From Candidatus Methylomirabilis sp. (lineage in GTDB: Bacteria > Methylomirabilota > Methylomirabilia > Methylomirabilales > Methylomirabilaceae), in contig NSJM01000004.1 of the NCBI GenBank assembly GCA_002634395.1, positions 1 to 64,000 of the forward strand: a stretch of 64,000 nt of DNA, written 5' to 3'. Below are positions 26,700-35,237 of the stretch, in pieces. A program made the position numbers and the translations under genes. Numbering within the stretch: position 1 is the first letter of the stretch; every line of letters starts with the position of its first letter. The notes beneath the pieces were generated by a model that was given only the letters and a program-made list of their open reading frames with translations, did not search any database and was not told where the DNA came from.

Positions 26700-27701
26700 C
26701 TACTCCAAAAAGTTCCAGATGGCCATCCTGAGCATGTCCTTCGGGCTGTTTCGGAGCCCGCGAACGACGGAGGCCTCGAAGCCGGAGTGCATCTTACAGT
26801 TCTGGCAGCGCGGGTCCTGGCGCGACTCCCAGTAGTCCCAATCCATACTTTGCCAGAACTCCTCAAACGTCCGGAAGTACTTCTCCTCGATCAGGTAGCA
26901 CGGCCCTTTCCAGCCTTGTGGGGTATAGGTCACCGTGCTCCATGGTGAGCAGGGGTACTCCCGCAGGCCGGCCGCAAATTCGAGAAACATCGGGGTGGAG
27001 GTCAGTCGATACCGCTTCGACAGATCGAGAACCCTGCGGAACTTTTGGTGGATCTCCTCGCGAGCCAGAAAGAAATCGGACTCGATCGAGGCATACTGAT
27101 ACCCAGGGGTGAGGAGCATTCCGTCCACCTGATACTCCCGCAGCAGGCGGCACAGCGCCTCGATCTCGTCAAGATTGGTCTCCTTGAAGATGGTCGTGTT
27201 TGTCGTCACCCGGTAGCCCAACCGCTTGCCTTCCTTGATCATCTCGAGCGCCTTATCGAAGACACCTTCCCTGTCGCAGACCTGATCGTGGGTCCGTCTC
27301 AGCCCGTCCATGTGGATGTTGAGAGTAAGCCGATTATGCGGCGCAATCTGGCCGTAGACGTTTCGATCAAGGAGCAACCCATTCGTACATAGATAAATGT
27401 GCCGCTTGCGGGCAATAGTTCCCTCCACCAGCTCTTTCAGCTCAGGGTAGATCGTGGGCTCTCCACCGCAGAGCGAGACGACCGGGGCGCCAGAGTCATC
27501 CGCGGCCTTCAGACACTCCTCCAGCGTCAATCGGTCCTCGATGCTCCCGGTATGCCGCTCAACGGAGCAGCCCAGACAGGCCAGGTTGCACGTGTAGAGC
27601 GGTTCGAGCATGAGGACGAACGGATACCGCGTGTTGCCTTTGAGCCCGTGGCGGATCTGGTGCTGGATCATATCGGTCGTGATGTGCAGTGGAAACCTCA
27701 T
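26700..27701 (-). CDS. hpnH: Adenosylhopane synthase, radical SAM
   Basis: HpnH adds 5'-deoxyadenosine to diploptene, giving adenosylhopane, the first step of C35 hopanoid side-chain synthesis. The 333-residue protein has the cluster cysteines C38, C42 and C45 in CNLACLGC and the SAM motif SLCGGEPTIYPE. A C-terminal region has cysteines in CYLIEEKYF and CQNCKMHSGFEA. The ATG at 27701 gives the usual start MRFPLHITTDMI and overlaps the stop of the 46-residue ORF upstream as ATGA. An in-frame start at 27770 would read through that small ORF. It is followed directly by shc. Confidence 0.93.
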   Translation of the reverse strand: MRFPLHITTDMIQHQIRHGLKGNTRYPFVLMLEPLYTCNLACLGCSVERHTGSIEDRLTLEECLKAADDSGAPVVSLCGGEPTIYPELKELVEGTIARKRHIYLCTNGLLLDRNVYGQIAPHNRLTLNIHMDGLRRTHDQVCDREGVFDKALEMIKEGKRLGYRVTTNTTIFKETNLDEIEALCRLLREYQVDGMLLTPGYQYASIESDFFLAREEIHQKFRRVLDLSKRYRLTSTPMFLEFAAGLREYPCSPWSTVTYTPQGWKGPCYLIEEKYFRTFEEFWQSMDWDYWESRQDPRCQNCKMHSGFEASVVRGLRNSPKDMLRMAIWNFLE

Positions 27702-27838
27702 GAGAGTACTCCATGACTGACAAATCTTCGCGCTACCCTCCACTGCCAGCAGCGTGTGAAGACCATCCACGTAATTGGGATGTACAGGAAGATCCCGGTT
27801 ATCCCAAGCAGCATCTCGCCAATGGCAAAGGTCATCAT
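27698..27838 (-). CDS. 46-residue predicted membrane protein between the carotenoid-type gene and hpnH
   Basis: From tandem ATGs at 27838 and 27835 the frame encodes MMTFAIGEMLLGITGIFLYI, continues PITWMVFTRCWQWRVARRFV and stops at 27698. It has one transmembrane helix with a basic C-terminal end (WQWRVARRF), as in many small inner-membrane proteins. Its start overlaps the stop of the upstream carotenoid-type gene, and its TGA overlaps the hpnH ATG, so all three would be coupled. No homologue is recalled. It could be a real subunit, a leader ORF, or chance; the exact overlaps at both ends favour translation. Confidence 0.45.
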   Translation of the reverse strand: MMTFAIGEMLLGITGIFLYIPITWMVFTRCWQWRVARRFVSHGVLS

Positions 27839-28497
27839 GAGGTTAAAAGGCCAGGATCAGGTAGTAGAGCATGACGCCACACAGGATCGGTCACTCCCTG
27901 GTCTAAGGTCGGCTCAGCCGCCAGACCACGATCGATCTGTTGAAATGAGGCGATTGTCACAAATCCTGTAATCGCCCATCCGAAGAAGTTGGTGAGCGGT
28001 ACGCTAAAGAAGAACCCGGGTTCCGGATATTCGTAGATCTCCCCCAGGAACCAGTGATCTCCCCTCAGCGCGACAAGCTCGATCGCCGTGTCGATCAGCA
28101 TGAACACAAAGGCTGTCAGCACCAGGATCGGCCAGGATCGGCGTACGGCGGTCACCTCTCGCTCGCTGGCGCCGACAGGCAGTCTGAGCCATTGCGCCAG
28201 CGTGAAGCTGACGTAGGCCAGAAAGGCGAGTGAAAGAGCATCCATGAACGGGACATTGCTGATCCACAGCTCACGGCCCTTGGTGTCGGAAATATAACTG
28301 TAGACACCGAAAGGAATCCCGGTTCTGGTGGAGGAATACTCGGCCAAAGAGGCTACTACCCAGGCGAGCCCGGTCAACAGCGCAGTCCGCCGCCACCCGA
28401 TGGCGACAGATGCCGCCGTCAGATAGAACGCCAGAAAAAGAAACGCGTAGGGTCTCAGAAGAACCGTAACAACAAGGAGTTGGATCGCTTCCGCCAT
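27835..28497 (-). CDS. Carotenoid-biosynthesis-like membrane protein (DUF422/CruF type), 3' end probably frameshifted
   Basis: The 220-residue protein has about six hydrophobic segments. It has the stretch YSSTRTGIPFGVYSYISDT and the motif IDTAIELVALRGDHWFLGEI, with EYPEPGFFFSVPLTNFFGWAI near residue 165. These are hallmarks of the carotenoid-biosynthesis (DUF422) family, which includes hydratases of carotenoid ends. The reading frame ends in polar residues (WRHALLPDPGLLTS), but the next frame reads ILCGVMLYYLILAF and stops at 27843, as a final helix would. A one-base change near 27876 is suspected. Placement upstream of hpnH and shc suggests terpenoid metabolism. Confidence 0.8.
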   Translation of the reverse strand: MAEAIQLLVVTVLLRPYAFLFLAFYLTAASVAIGWRRTALLTGLAWVVASLAEYSSTRTGIPFGVYSYISDTKGRELWISNVPFMDALSLAFLAYVSFTLAQWLRLPVGASEREVTAVRRSWPILVLTAFVFMLIDTAIELVALRGDHWFLGEIYEYPEPGFFFSVPLTNFFGWAITGFVTIASFQQIDRGLAAEPTLDQGVTDPVWRHALLPDPGLLTS

Positions 28498-29009
28498 TCA
28501 GCTCCCTCGTAGTAGCCGGCCAACTTCAGAATAGCCGTCAGCAATCAGCGCTCAGCCCCCGAAAGGATGCAAGGGGCAAGGGGTAGCCTGATGATAGAAT
28601 ACTATCGTGCCCTGCATCCTGCATGAATAGCCATGATTGCAGCAGTAGGTCAGCGGGTCAGGGGCGAAGTCGATACCCAGCCTTAAGGGTTCTCCGGCCA
28701 TCGGGAATGGATACTACCCCAAGGGTAGGGTGCATTCCAAGCCGCAAACCTACCGTATTGTGGCAATATAGGCCACTAAGACTGATCAGCCATTGGCCGT
28801 TCACGCAGATTTTTTATTATATCACATCCAATATGGCGTTGACAATCTGAAAAGAGCGCCCCCATAAGGCGCTGCCGCACTACGGCGTACGACAATGTAT
28901 TTCCTGAGCAAGGCAGGTAGAAGGACTGAAGGCTGAAGGAAGTAAGGAGCTATACCTAAAAGCCTTCAGTCTAAACTCCTAACTGCTGAACGCTATTTTC
29001 TAGGGTTGA
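28498..29009. other. 512-base spacer rich in dispersed repeats
   Basis: No gene is supported. It contains GTCAGCAATCAGCGCTCAG words at 28535-28555, an inverted repeat at 28565-28619 and an AT-rich stretch near 28810-28830. A CTGAAGGCTGAAGG / CCTTCAGTC inverted set lies near 28925-28975. The promoter of the hopanoid operon should lie near 28500-28600 on the minus strand. Confidence 0.5.
28565..28619. repeat. Inverted repeat upstream of the hopanoid operon
   Basis: GGATGCAAGGGGCA (28565) pairs with TGCCCTGCATCC (28608) apart from two extra bases in the left arm. The centre contains GATGATAGAATACTATC, itself partly palindromic (GATAG...CTATC). It could be a repeat copy, an operator or a terminator. 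Confidence 0.45.
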
Positions 29010-30137
29010 TCAGGACGATCGTTCCCCGTAGAACGTTTGCAAGGCATCCACCACATATTCCTGCATCGGCTGGGTCAGTTCCGGATAGATCGGTAAGGCC
29101 AATGCCTCTTTCGCAGCCCGTTCGGATACCGGCATATCCCCCTCCTTGTATCCCAGATACTCGAAGCAGACCTGAAGATGGAGGGGCCGGGGGTAGTAAA
29201 TGTCGTGCCCGATCCCTCGGGACTCCAGGAAGCGGCTCAACTCATCTCGCCTTGAAACTCTCACGACATATTGATTGAACACGTGCCGTTCATTCCTGGG
29301 AAGTTCCGGAAGCCGAATCCGGCACTCCAAGCCCCTTTCGCGGAAGAGGGCGTCGTACCGCTCGGCATTGATGATCCGCTGCTTCGTCCACTGGTCAAGG
29401 TGTTGGAGCTTGACGGCCAGAAGGACCGCTTGCAGTTCGTCAAGACGGAAGTTACCGCCTAGAAGGGAGTGGAGATATTTGGTCGACGCCCCGTGATTCC
29501 GCAAAGCAAAGAGTGTTGAAGCCAGGGAAGAGTCGTTCGTGGTAACCATTCCACCGTCACCGAATCCACCCAGGTTCTTTGTAGGATAAAACGAGAAACA
29601 ACCCAAGAGCCCAATGCAACCGGCCATTCGGCCGAATTCGTCCTCTGCTCCAATGGCCTGGGCGGCATCTTCTATCACGGCGATTTGATGCTGAGCGGCC
29701 AGCGTGCGAATCGGCTCCATCTCCGCGCAGCGACCGAACAGATGGACCGGGAGGATGGCGCGGGTCCGTTCCGTGATCCGGTCGGCAATCAGCTTCGGGT
29801 CGATAGTGAAACGAGCCGGATCGATATCGACGAAAACCGGCCTAGCCCCAGATCGAGCGATGGATCCCGCCGTCGCGATGAAGGTATACGGGGTCGTGAT
29901 GACCTCATCTCCAGATCCGATGCCCAGGGCCATGAGGGCCAGCAGGAGGGCGTCGGTACCTGAGGAGACGCCAACCGCGCAACGAGCGCCACAATACCGC
30001 GCAATCTCATCCTCGAGCCGGTGAACCTGAGGGCCAAGGATGAACTGCTGATTGTCGCACACCTCATCGATCGCGCGTCTGATCTCGCTCTTGATAGCGG
30101 CGTATTGTACTTTTAGATCGAAGAAAGGCACCCGCAT
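29010..30137 (-). CDS. DegT/DnrJ/EryC1/StrS-type PLP aminotransferase
   Basis: The 375-residue protein is a sugar-aminotransferase-fold enzyme. It starts RVPFFDLKVQY, has GVSSGTDALLLALMALGIG near residue 60, and EDAAQAIGAE. The PLP lysine lies in FSFYPTKNLGGFGDGGMV near residue 185. Members transfer an amino group to keto-sugars for lipopolysaccharide or glycan building. There are no sugar-nucleotide genes around it, so the substrate is unknown. It is transcribed away from speD, with about 290 bases between the starts. Confidence 0.9.
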   Translation of the reverse strand: MRVPFFDLKVQYAAIKSEIRRAIDEVCDNQQFILGPQVHRLEDEIARYCGARCAVGVSSGTDALLLALMALGIGSGDEVITTPYTFIATAGSIARSGARPVFVDIDPARFTIDPKLIADRITERTRAILPVHLFGRCAEMEPIRTLAAQHQIAVIEDAAQAIGAEDEFGRMAGCIGLLGCFSFYPTKNLGGFGDGGMVTTNDSSLASTLFALRNHGASTKYLHSLLGGNFRLDELQAVLLAVKLQHLDQWTKQRIINAERYDALFRERGLECRIRLPELPRNERHVFNQYVVRVSRRDELSRFLESRGIGHDIYYPRPLHLQVCFEYLGYKEGDMPVSERAAKEALALPIYPELTQPMQEYVVDALQTFYGERSS

Positions 30138-30335
30138 GTATTCGCATCCGTCAAAGAGGACATCTCTACCGCTTACCCACCCCCTGCTATGTTCGAAATT
30201 CTACGCACGTCTGAGGCTGAAGTCTACAGCTTTTTCGCGTTGGCACTACGTGAGCGAATCCGTAGTTCGGAGGCTGGAAACGCAACATGCTGCGAACGCT
30301 TCGAAACAAATTCGACTCCTCCCTCTATTTTTTTC

Positions 30336-30363
30336 TTGCAATTCTGTCAAAACGCGATATAAG
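30336..30363 (+). promoter_or_regulatory. Candidate promoter of speD
   Basis: TTGCAA (30336) and TATAAG (30358) are separated by 16 bases in an AT-rich region about 65 bases before the speD start. The match is moderate. Confidence 0.4.
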
Positions 30364-30428
30364 GCATTTGATCGGAAACGTACGGGGAGGTGGGTATCGA
30401 ACAACAATTTTACGAGGGGGGTAGATCG

Positions 30429-30863
30429 TTGCAAGCACTCGGGAAACACCTGTTAGTGGAACTACACGGTTGTAACCCGGAGTCGCTGAAAAAAGCTGAT
30501 GTCGTCAAAGATATCCTGGTTTGCGCGGCGAATGCCTGCAAGGCCACTATCGTTGACACCTCCTTTCATGAATTCAATCCTTTCGGTGTGAGCGGCGTGG
30601 TCGTGATTGCCGAATCTCACATCTCCATTCACACCTGGCCCGAATATCGGTATGCGGCGGTTGATATCTTTACCTGCGGAGATGTCCTCAGGCCGGAGGT
30701 GGCGGTTGAGTATATTGCCGCTCGCTTTCGCTGCAGGAATCCATCGGTTGTCGAAGTGCGGCGAGGCGTTATCCCAGGCCATACAGGAAAACTGATGCAC
30801 AAACTCAGCTCATCCATGGAGAAGGCTGTCGATGCCGATCAAGAACTTTCGCTGGTTCATTGA
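30429..30863 (+). CDS. speD: S-adenosylmethionine decarboxylase proenzyme
   Basis: SpeD decarboxylates SAM to supply aminopropyl groups for spermidine. It self-cleaves between Glu62 and Ser63 in AESHISIHTWPE, turning Ser63 into the pyruvoyl cofactor. With a TTG start at 30429 the processing Ser63, His68 and Cys83 (in DIFTCGD) fall on the family's standard numbers, and the N-terminus reads MQALGKHLLVELHGC. A strong ribosome site (GAGGGGGG) lies 7 bases before this TTG; an in-frame GTG at 30390 would add 13 residues. The gene overlaps speE by 32 bases. The 144-residue length is normal for bacterial class 1B enzymes. Confidence 0.93.
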   Translation: MQALGKHLLVELHGCNPESLKKADVVKDILVCAANACKATIVDTSFHEFNPFGVSGVVVIAESHISIHTWPEYRYAAVDIFTCGDVLRPEVAVEYIAARFRCRNPSVVEVRRGVIPGHTGKLMHKLSSSMEKAVDADQELSLVH

Positions 30864-31749
30864 AGCGTTAAGCCCTGAGGAGGGGCACCTGCACGGGATT
30901 CAACGAGTTCTGTTCTCTTCCCAGACTCCTTTCCAGTCACTTGACATCATGGAACTCGGCAGCTACGGGAAGGCTCTCGTGCTTGACGGCAAGGTTCAGT
31001 CGAGCCTCCTTGATGAGTTTATCTACCACGAAACATTAGTCCATCCGGCGATGCTCAGTCATCCCGCCCCCAAAAGGGTGTTCATCGTGGGCGGCGGGGA
31101 AGGGGCCACATTACGGGAAGTGCTTCGACACCCCACGGTAGAACGGGCCCTGATGGTGGACATCGATGAGGAAGTCGTCAACCGATGTAAGGAGTTACTG
31201 CCCGAGTGGCATAAGGGCGCATTCGACGATCCGCGCGCCGAGATTCGCTTCCTGGACGCCAGACGATATCTGGAAGAGACAGACGAGCGGTTCGACGTGA
31301 TCATTATCGACATCTCGGAACCGGTCGAAGAGGGTCCGGCCTATCTCCTGTTCACACGGGAGTTCTATCATATCGTACACCGATGCTTGACGGATCAGGG
31401 GATCATCGCGCTGCAAGCAGGCTCGGTCAGCCTCTCCGAACTCTCCTGCTTTACTGCCATCCACCAGACTCTGCGGAGCGTATTCCCGGTCGTAGCTCCT
31501 TACTGGGCCACTATTCCCAGCTTTGCCCTTCCCTGGGGATTCTCTGTAGCCTCCAAACAGCCTGATCCGCGAGCGCTGGGACCGGACACGATCGATCGCC
31601 TTATTGCTGAGCGGATCGGACCCGACCTTCGGTATTACGATGGCCTGACACATCAAATGTCTTTTCTCCTCCCCAAGTATGTACGCCGACATCTCGAGGA
31701 GGAGAAACGGATCATCGAAGACAACCACCCCCTCTTTACCTTCCACTAA
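30832..31749 (+). CDS. speE: Spermidine synthase
   Basis: SpeE transfers the aminopropyl group of decarboxylated SAM to putrescine. The 305-residue protein has LDGKVQSSLLDEFIYHE, the glycine loop VFIVGGGEGATLREVLRH, and the acidic residues MVDIDEEVV. DVIIIDISEPVEEGPAYLLF holds the catalytic Asp; in standard enzymes this reads D.TDP, so ISE is a variant. Its start lies inside the end of speD, and a repeat element begins right after its stop. The polyamine genes speD, speE and the downstream decarboxylase lie together in order. Confidence 0.93.
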   Translation: MPIKNFRWFIEALSPEEGHLHGIQRVLFSSQTPFQSLDIMELGSYGKALVLDGKVQSSLLDEFIYHETLVHPAMLSHPAPKRVFIVGGGEGATLREVLRHPTVERALMVDIDEEVVNRCKELLPEWHKGAFDDPRAEIRFLDARRYLEETDERFDVIIIDISEPVEEGPAYLLFTREFYHIVHRCLTDQGIIALQAGSVSLSELSCFTAIHQTLRSVFPVVAPYWATIPSFALPWGFSVASKQPDPRALGPDTIDRLIAERIGPDLRYYDGLTHQMSFLLPKYVRRHLEEEKRIIEDNHPLFTFH

Positions 31750-31956
31750 TAAAAAACAGGGGATAGGGTGAAGGGGATAGAGTTGAGGGGTAGTGGTGGT
31801 CAGGGTCTTGAATCCGATAGCAGCCTAAGCTGCATGGCTTCCCCAATATCGATTTCTTTCATGTTTTTCCTTTCCTCTACCCTCTACCCTCTACCCTCTA
31901 CCCTGCTTTTCTACTCTCTCTATACCCTATCCCCTACACCCTATACCCTGCTCTTC
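31750..31956. repeat. G-rich/C-rich intergenic element, copy 1 (speE to speA-like)
   Basis: It starts TAAAAAACAGGGGATAGGG and runs through a G-rich arm to about 31791, a centre of about 80 bases and a C-rich arm (31868-31950) ending CCCTATACCCTGCTCTTC. The C arm includes several tandem CTCTACC units. Ends and arms match copies at 35147, 38102, 39381 and 59165. It fills the whole gap between the two genes. Confidence 0.75.
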
Positions 31957-31958
31957 TA

Positions 31959-33422
31959 ATGGTTCCCGAACGACAGTACAGAACGCCCCTCTTCGATGCG
32001 ATGGTCAACCTCGCAGAGAGCCGGAAGGTCTCCTTCCACACTCCGGGGCATAAGAGCGGCAAGGGCATCTCTACGCGTTTCCGAAAGTTCGTCGGCCCCA
32101 AGATCTTCACGATCGACCTGACAACGCTTGATGAGGTCGATTGCCTGCAGCGACCGGTCGGGGTCATCAAGGAGGCCCAGGAGCTGGCCGCCGAGGCGTA
32201 TGGGGCTGACCATTCCTTCTTTCTGATCAACGGAACTACCGGGGGCAATCATGCAATGATTCTGTCTACCGCCAACCCGGGAGACGAGATTCTCATTGCA
32301 AGAAATGCGCACAAATCGATCCTGACCGGGATCATCCTCAGTGGCGCAACACCGCGGTTTTTCCTGCCGGCCTTCGATCAGGAACTAGGCATGTTGCTCA
32401 ATGTGACGGTTGAAGATGTAGAACGCGTGACCGCCAAGTATCCGAAGGCCAAACTCCTCTCCCTGACCAGTCCCAATTACTACGGAGTCACGGCTGACTT
32501 GCGCGCCATTGTTTCCTTGGCTAAGCGCCGGGGGATTCTGGTTCTGGTAGATGAGGCCCACGGCCCCCACCTCCACTTCCACCCGAAACTACCCACGTCA
32601 GCGCTCGATGCCGGGGCCGATCTCTGCGTTCAGTCTACCCATAAGATCTTGGGGGGGATGACCCAGTCCTCCATGCTGCATCTGAAGGGCCGCGCGATCG
32701 ACCACCCAAGGGTTGTCAAGCTGTTGCTCCTGCTTCAAAGCACCAGCCCATCCTACATTCTGATGGCCTCCTTAGATTTGGCGAGAATGCAGATGGCGAC
32801 CGAAGGGGAGAAGCTTTTAGGCAAAGCCATCGATCTGGCACAAGACGCGAGGGACCGCATCAATCGGATTCCCGGTCTGTCCTGTTTTGGCGAGGCCGAT
32901 TTACACGGTAGTGATTTCTTCCTGGATGTCACCAAACTCACCATCTGTGTCAAGAGGCTCGGTTTCAGCGGGTTTGAGGTCTCTGCCATCCTGAACGCGG
33001 AGTTTGGTATTCAGGTGGAAATGGCCGACCTGTTTAATATTCTGGTGATCGTCAGTATCGGGGACAGAAGGGACGACCTGGATCGATTGGTGGCGGCGCT
33101 GAGCAGCGTGGCCGAGCGCGGTGTCCGTTCCCAAGATCGGCAAGCCGTCCCCTCCCTGCTTCCGCCCTTAGGCCAGCAGTTTCATCTGTCTCCACGGGAT
33201 GCCTTTTTTGCCCCCTCGGAATATCTACCGCTGACGAAGGCAGAAGGGCGCACCAGTGCCGACATCGTGACCATCTACCCCCCGGGGGTACCTGTCCTTG
33301 TGCCCGGCGAAGAGGTGGGATCTTCGGCTATCGACTACCTGCGCTCGCTCGCCTCCTATGGCGCAAGGATCGACGGAGTCCTGGAACTGGATGAACCCCA
33401 GATTCGCGTTCTGCGCGATTGA
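31959..33422 (+). CDS. Orn/Lys/Arg decarboxylase-family protein, probable arginine decarboxylase
   Basis: The 487-residue fold-type I PLP enzyme begins TPLFDAMVNLAESRKVSFHTPGHKSGKG, typical of the short (Bacillus SpeA/YaaO-like) decarboxylases. It has FFLINGTTGGNHAMI, the Asp of VLVDEAHGPHLHFHP, and the PLP lysine in QSTHKILGGMTQSSMLH near residue 232. The C-terminal domain has DIVTIYPPGVPVLVPGE. Arginine is the most likely substrate in a cluster with speD and speE, but lysine or ornithine cannot be excluded. No agmatinase gene is seen nearby. Confidence 0.88.
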   Translation: MVPERQYRTPLFDAMVNLAESRKVSFHTPGHKSGKGISTRFRKFVGPKIFTIDLTTLDEVDCLQRPVGVIKEAQELAAEAYGADHSFFLINGTTGGNHAMILSTANPGDEILIARNAHKSILTGIILSGATPRFFLPAFDQELGMLLNVTVEDVERVTAKYPKAKLLSLTSPNYYGVTADLRAIVSLAKRRGILVLVDEAHGPHLHFHPKLPTSALDAGADLCVQSTHKILGGMTQSSMLHLKGRAIDHPRVVKLLLLLQSTSPSYILMASLDLARMQMATEGEKLLGKAIDLAQDARDRINRIPGLSCFGEADLHGSDFFLDVTKLTICVKRLGFSGFEVSAILNAEFGIQVEMADLFNILVIVSIGDRRDDLDRLVAALSSVAERGVRSQDRQAVPSLLPPLGQQFHLSPRDAFFAPSEYLPLTKAEGRTSADIVTIYPPGVPVLVPGEEVGSSAIDYLRSLASYGARIDGVLELDEPQIRVLRD

Positions 33423-33463
33423 GCCTACCTCCGTGAATTTTTCCATTGCTTTTTCACAACCTT

Positions 33464-33507
33464 TTCCTTATAGTTTGCCGTCCGATTCCTTATAGTGTGC
33501 CGTCCGA
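33464..33507. repeat. 22-bp tandem direct repeat upstream of secD
   Basis: The units at 33464-33485 and 33486-33507 read TTCCTTATAGTTTGCCGTCC and TTCCTTATAGTGTGCCGTCC, each followed by GA. They differ at one base. They lie 47-90 bases before the secD start and contain TTATAGT, which could act as a -10 element. Confidence 0.7.
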
Positions 33508-33553
33508 TTTTTCTCAAGACATTATAACTTCCTGAAGAAACGGCCAGAACATT

Positions 33554-35149
33554 ATGAAAAAAACTGTAACATGGAAGGTCCTCTCCCTTCTGCTGGCGAC
33601 GGTGATAGCCGGTTACTATCTCTTCCCCACGCTATCCGGCCGGTCATCGCTCCCTTCGCTCCTGCCGCTGCTGCTTCCGCGGGCGGAACGACTCAATCTT
33701 GGACTCGACCTGCAGGGGGGGATGCATCTGGTCCTGGACGTTGTAACCGAGAAGGCGGTAGAAAACAGCATCGATCGATTGGTTACTGAATTGCGCCGAG
33801 AAGCCGAGAAGGAGAATATTGCGGTCGAGCGAATGACCCGCGAGGGGGTTGACCGGATCAGGATCAGACTTCAGGAGAAGGAGGGTCTGCAGGGTCTGCA
33901 GCGCATCCTGAAGGGCCGTAGCAATCTGCAGCAGTCCAGCGGGACGGATCCGGCTGAACTGGTCCTGAGTCTCGCCTCGGGTGAACTAAAGCGCATGCAG
34001 GAGTCTGCTGTCCGACAAAGCCTGGAAACCATTCGGAATCGCATTGATCAGTTCGGCGTGGCCGAGCCTCACATCGTGCAGGAAGGCGACCGACGGATCA
34101 TAGTCCAGCTTCCAGGGATCAAGGAACCGCAGCGGGCGATCAATCTGATCGGCAAAACCGCCCTCCTGGAGTTTAAATTAGTGGCCGAGGAGGTCGATCC
34201 GGCCGAGGCAGTGGCGGGAAAGATCTCGGAGAGCGATGAGCTTCTCTACCTGCGCCGTGCGGACGAACAGGAAAAGATGAGCAAGATTCCTCTTGTTGTG
34301 CGGAGACAGGCCGTTTTGACGGGTGATCTACTCACCTCGGCCCAGGTACAGATCGATAGCCAAACCAATGAGCCGGTCGTTTCAATAGAATTTGATCGAG
34401 AGGGCGCGCGCCTCTTTGGCGAGGCGACGGCGGCTAACGTCGGCCGACGCCTGGCCATTGTTCTGGATGGCACCATCTACTCGGCGCCGGTCATCAGAGA
34501 GAAGATTACCGGCGGTAAGGCTCAGATCTCCGGAAGCTTTACCACGGAGGACGCCAGGGATCTGGCGATCGTACTGCGGGCCGGCGCCCTTCCCGCGCCT
34601 GTCAACATTATTTCGAATCTGACGGTTGGTCCATCGTTAGGCCAGGATTCTATCGAAAAGGGCGTACGAGCCGCGATCCTTGGCGGCGCCCTCGTCATTG
34701 CCTTCATGGCCATCTACTACAAGTTGTCCGGGGTCATCGCCAATCTTGCACTACTCTTGAATCTGATCTGGCTGGTGGGGGCTCTGGCCAGCCTCAGGGC
34801 GACGCTGACGCTCCCAGGCATTGCAGGTATCATCCTCGGGATCGGAATGGCGGTGGACTCGAACGTGCTGATCCTGGAGCGAATCCGTGAAGAGCTCCGA
34901 TTGGGAAAAACTGTGAGGTCGGCCATCGACGGGGGGTATGACAAAGCATTCCTCACTATTATCGACTCTCATGTGACAACGCTGATTACCGCGTTCGCAC
35001 TGTTTTTGTTCGGAACGGGGCCGGTGAAAGGTTTTGCGGTTACGCTGAGCCTCGGGGTAATTTTTAATCTGGTGACCGCCTTAACGGGGACCAGAATAAT
35101 CTACGACTGGATGACTTCGCGGTGGAACCTGAAAACGCTAAGTATCTAG
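33554..35149 (+). CDS. secD: Protein translocase subunit SecD
   Basis: SecD works with SecF and SecYEG in the inner membrane to pull exported proteins out with the proton motive force. The 531-residue protein has an N-terminal helix (about residues 9-24) and the motif LGLDLQGGMHLVLDV. A large periplasmic domain leads to five further helices starting near residue 375, with GIAGIILGIGMAVDSNVLILERIREEL. The TAG stop (35147-35149) touches the start of a repeat element that separates it from secF. An upstream 22-bp tandem repeat may contain its promoter. Confidence 0.97.
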   Translation: MKKTVTWKVLSLLLATVIAGYYLFPTLSGRSSLPSLLPLLLPRAERLNLGLDLQGGMHLVLDVVTEKAVENSIDRLVTELRREAEKENIAVERMTREGVDRIRIRLQEKEGLQGLQRILKGRSNLQQSSGTDPAELVLSLASGELKRMQESAVRQSLETIRNRIDQFGVAEPHIVQEGDRRIIVQLPGIKEPQRAINLIGKTALLEFKLVAEEVDPAEAVAGKISESDELLYLRRADEQEKMSKIPLVVRRQAVLTGDLLTSAQVQIDSQTNEPVVSIEFDREGARLFGEATAANVGRRLAIVLDGTIYSAPVIREKITGGKAQISGSFTTEDARDLAIVLRAGALPAPVNIISNLTVGPSLGQDSIEKGVRAAILGGALVIAFMAIYYKLSGVIANLALLLNLIWLVGALASLRATLTLPGIAGIILGIGMAVDSNVLILERIREELRLGKTVRSAIDGGYDKAFLTIIDSHVTTLITAFALFLFGTGPVKGFAVTLSLGVIFNLVTALTGTRIIYDWMTSRWNLKTLSI

Positions 35150-35232
35150 GGGATAGGGTAAAGGGTATCGGGAAAAGCGGTGGCACGCAGGCTCCTAAAC
35201 TATACCCTATACGCTACCCTAGACCCTGAGGT
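35147..35232. repeat. G-rich/C-rich intergenic element, copy 2 (secD to secF)
   Basis: The G arm GGGGATAGGGTAAAGGGTAT and the next CGGG hold four G tracts with 3-4-base loops. A short centre follows, then the C arm with CTATACCCTATACGCTACCC and AGACCCTG. It begins at the secD stop codon and ends about 10 bases before the secF start. Confidence 0.75.
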
Positions 35233-35237
35233 CTTAC

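Noticed and set aside
31868-31956. CTCTACC tandem units as a CRISPR array or minisatellite locus
   Set aside because: The units are 7 bases with no spacers, and they belong to the C arm of a dispersed intergenic element.
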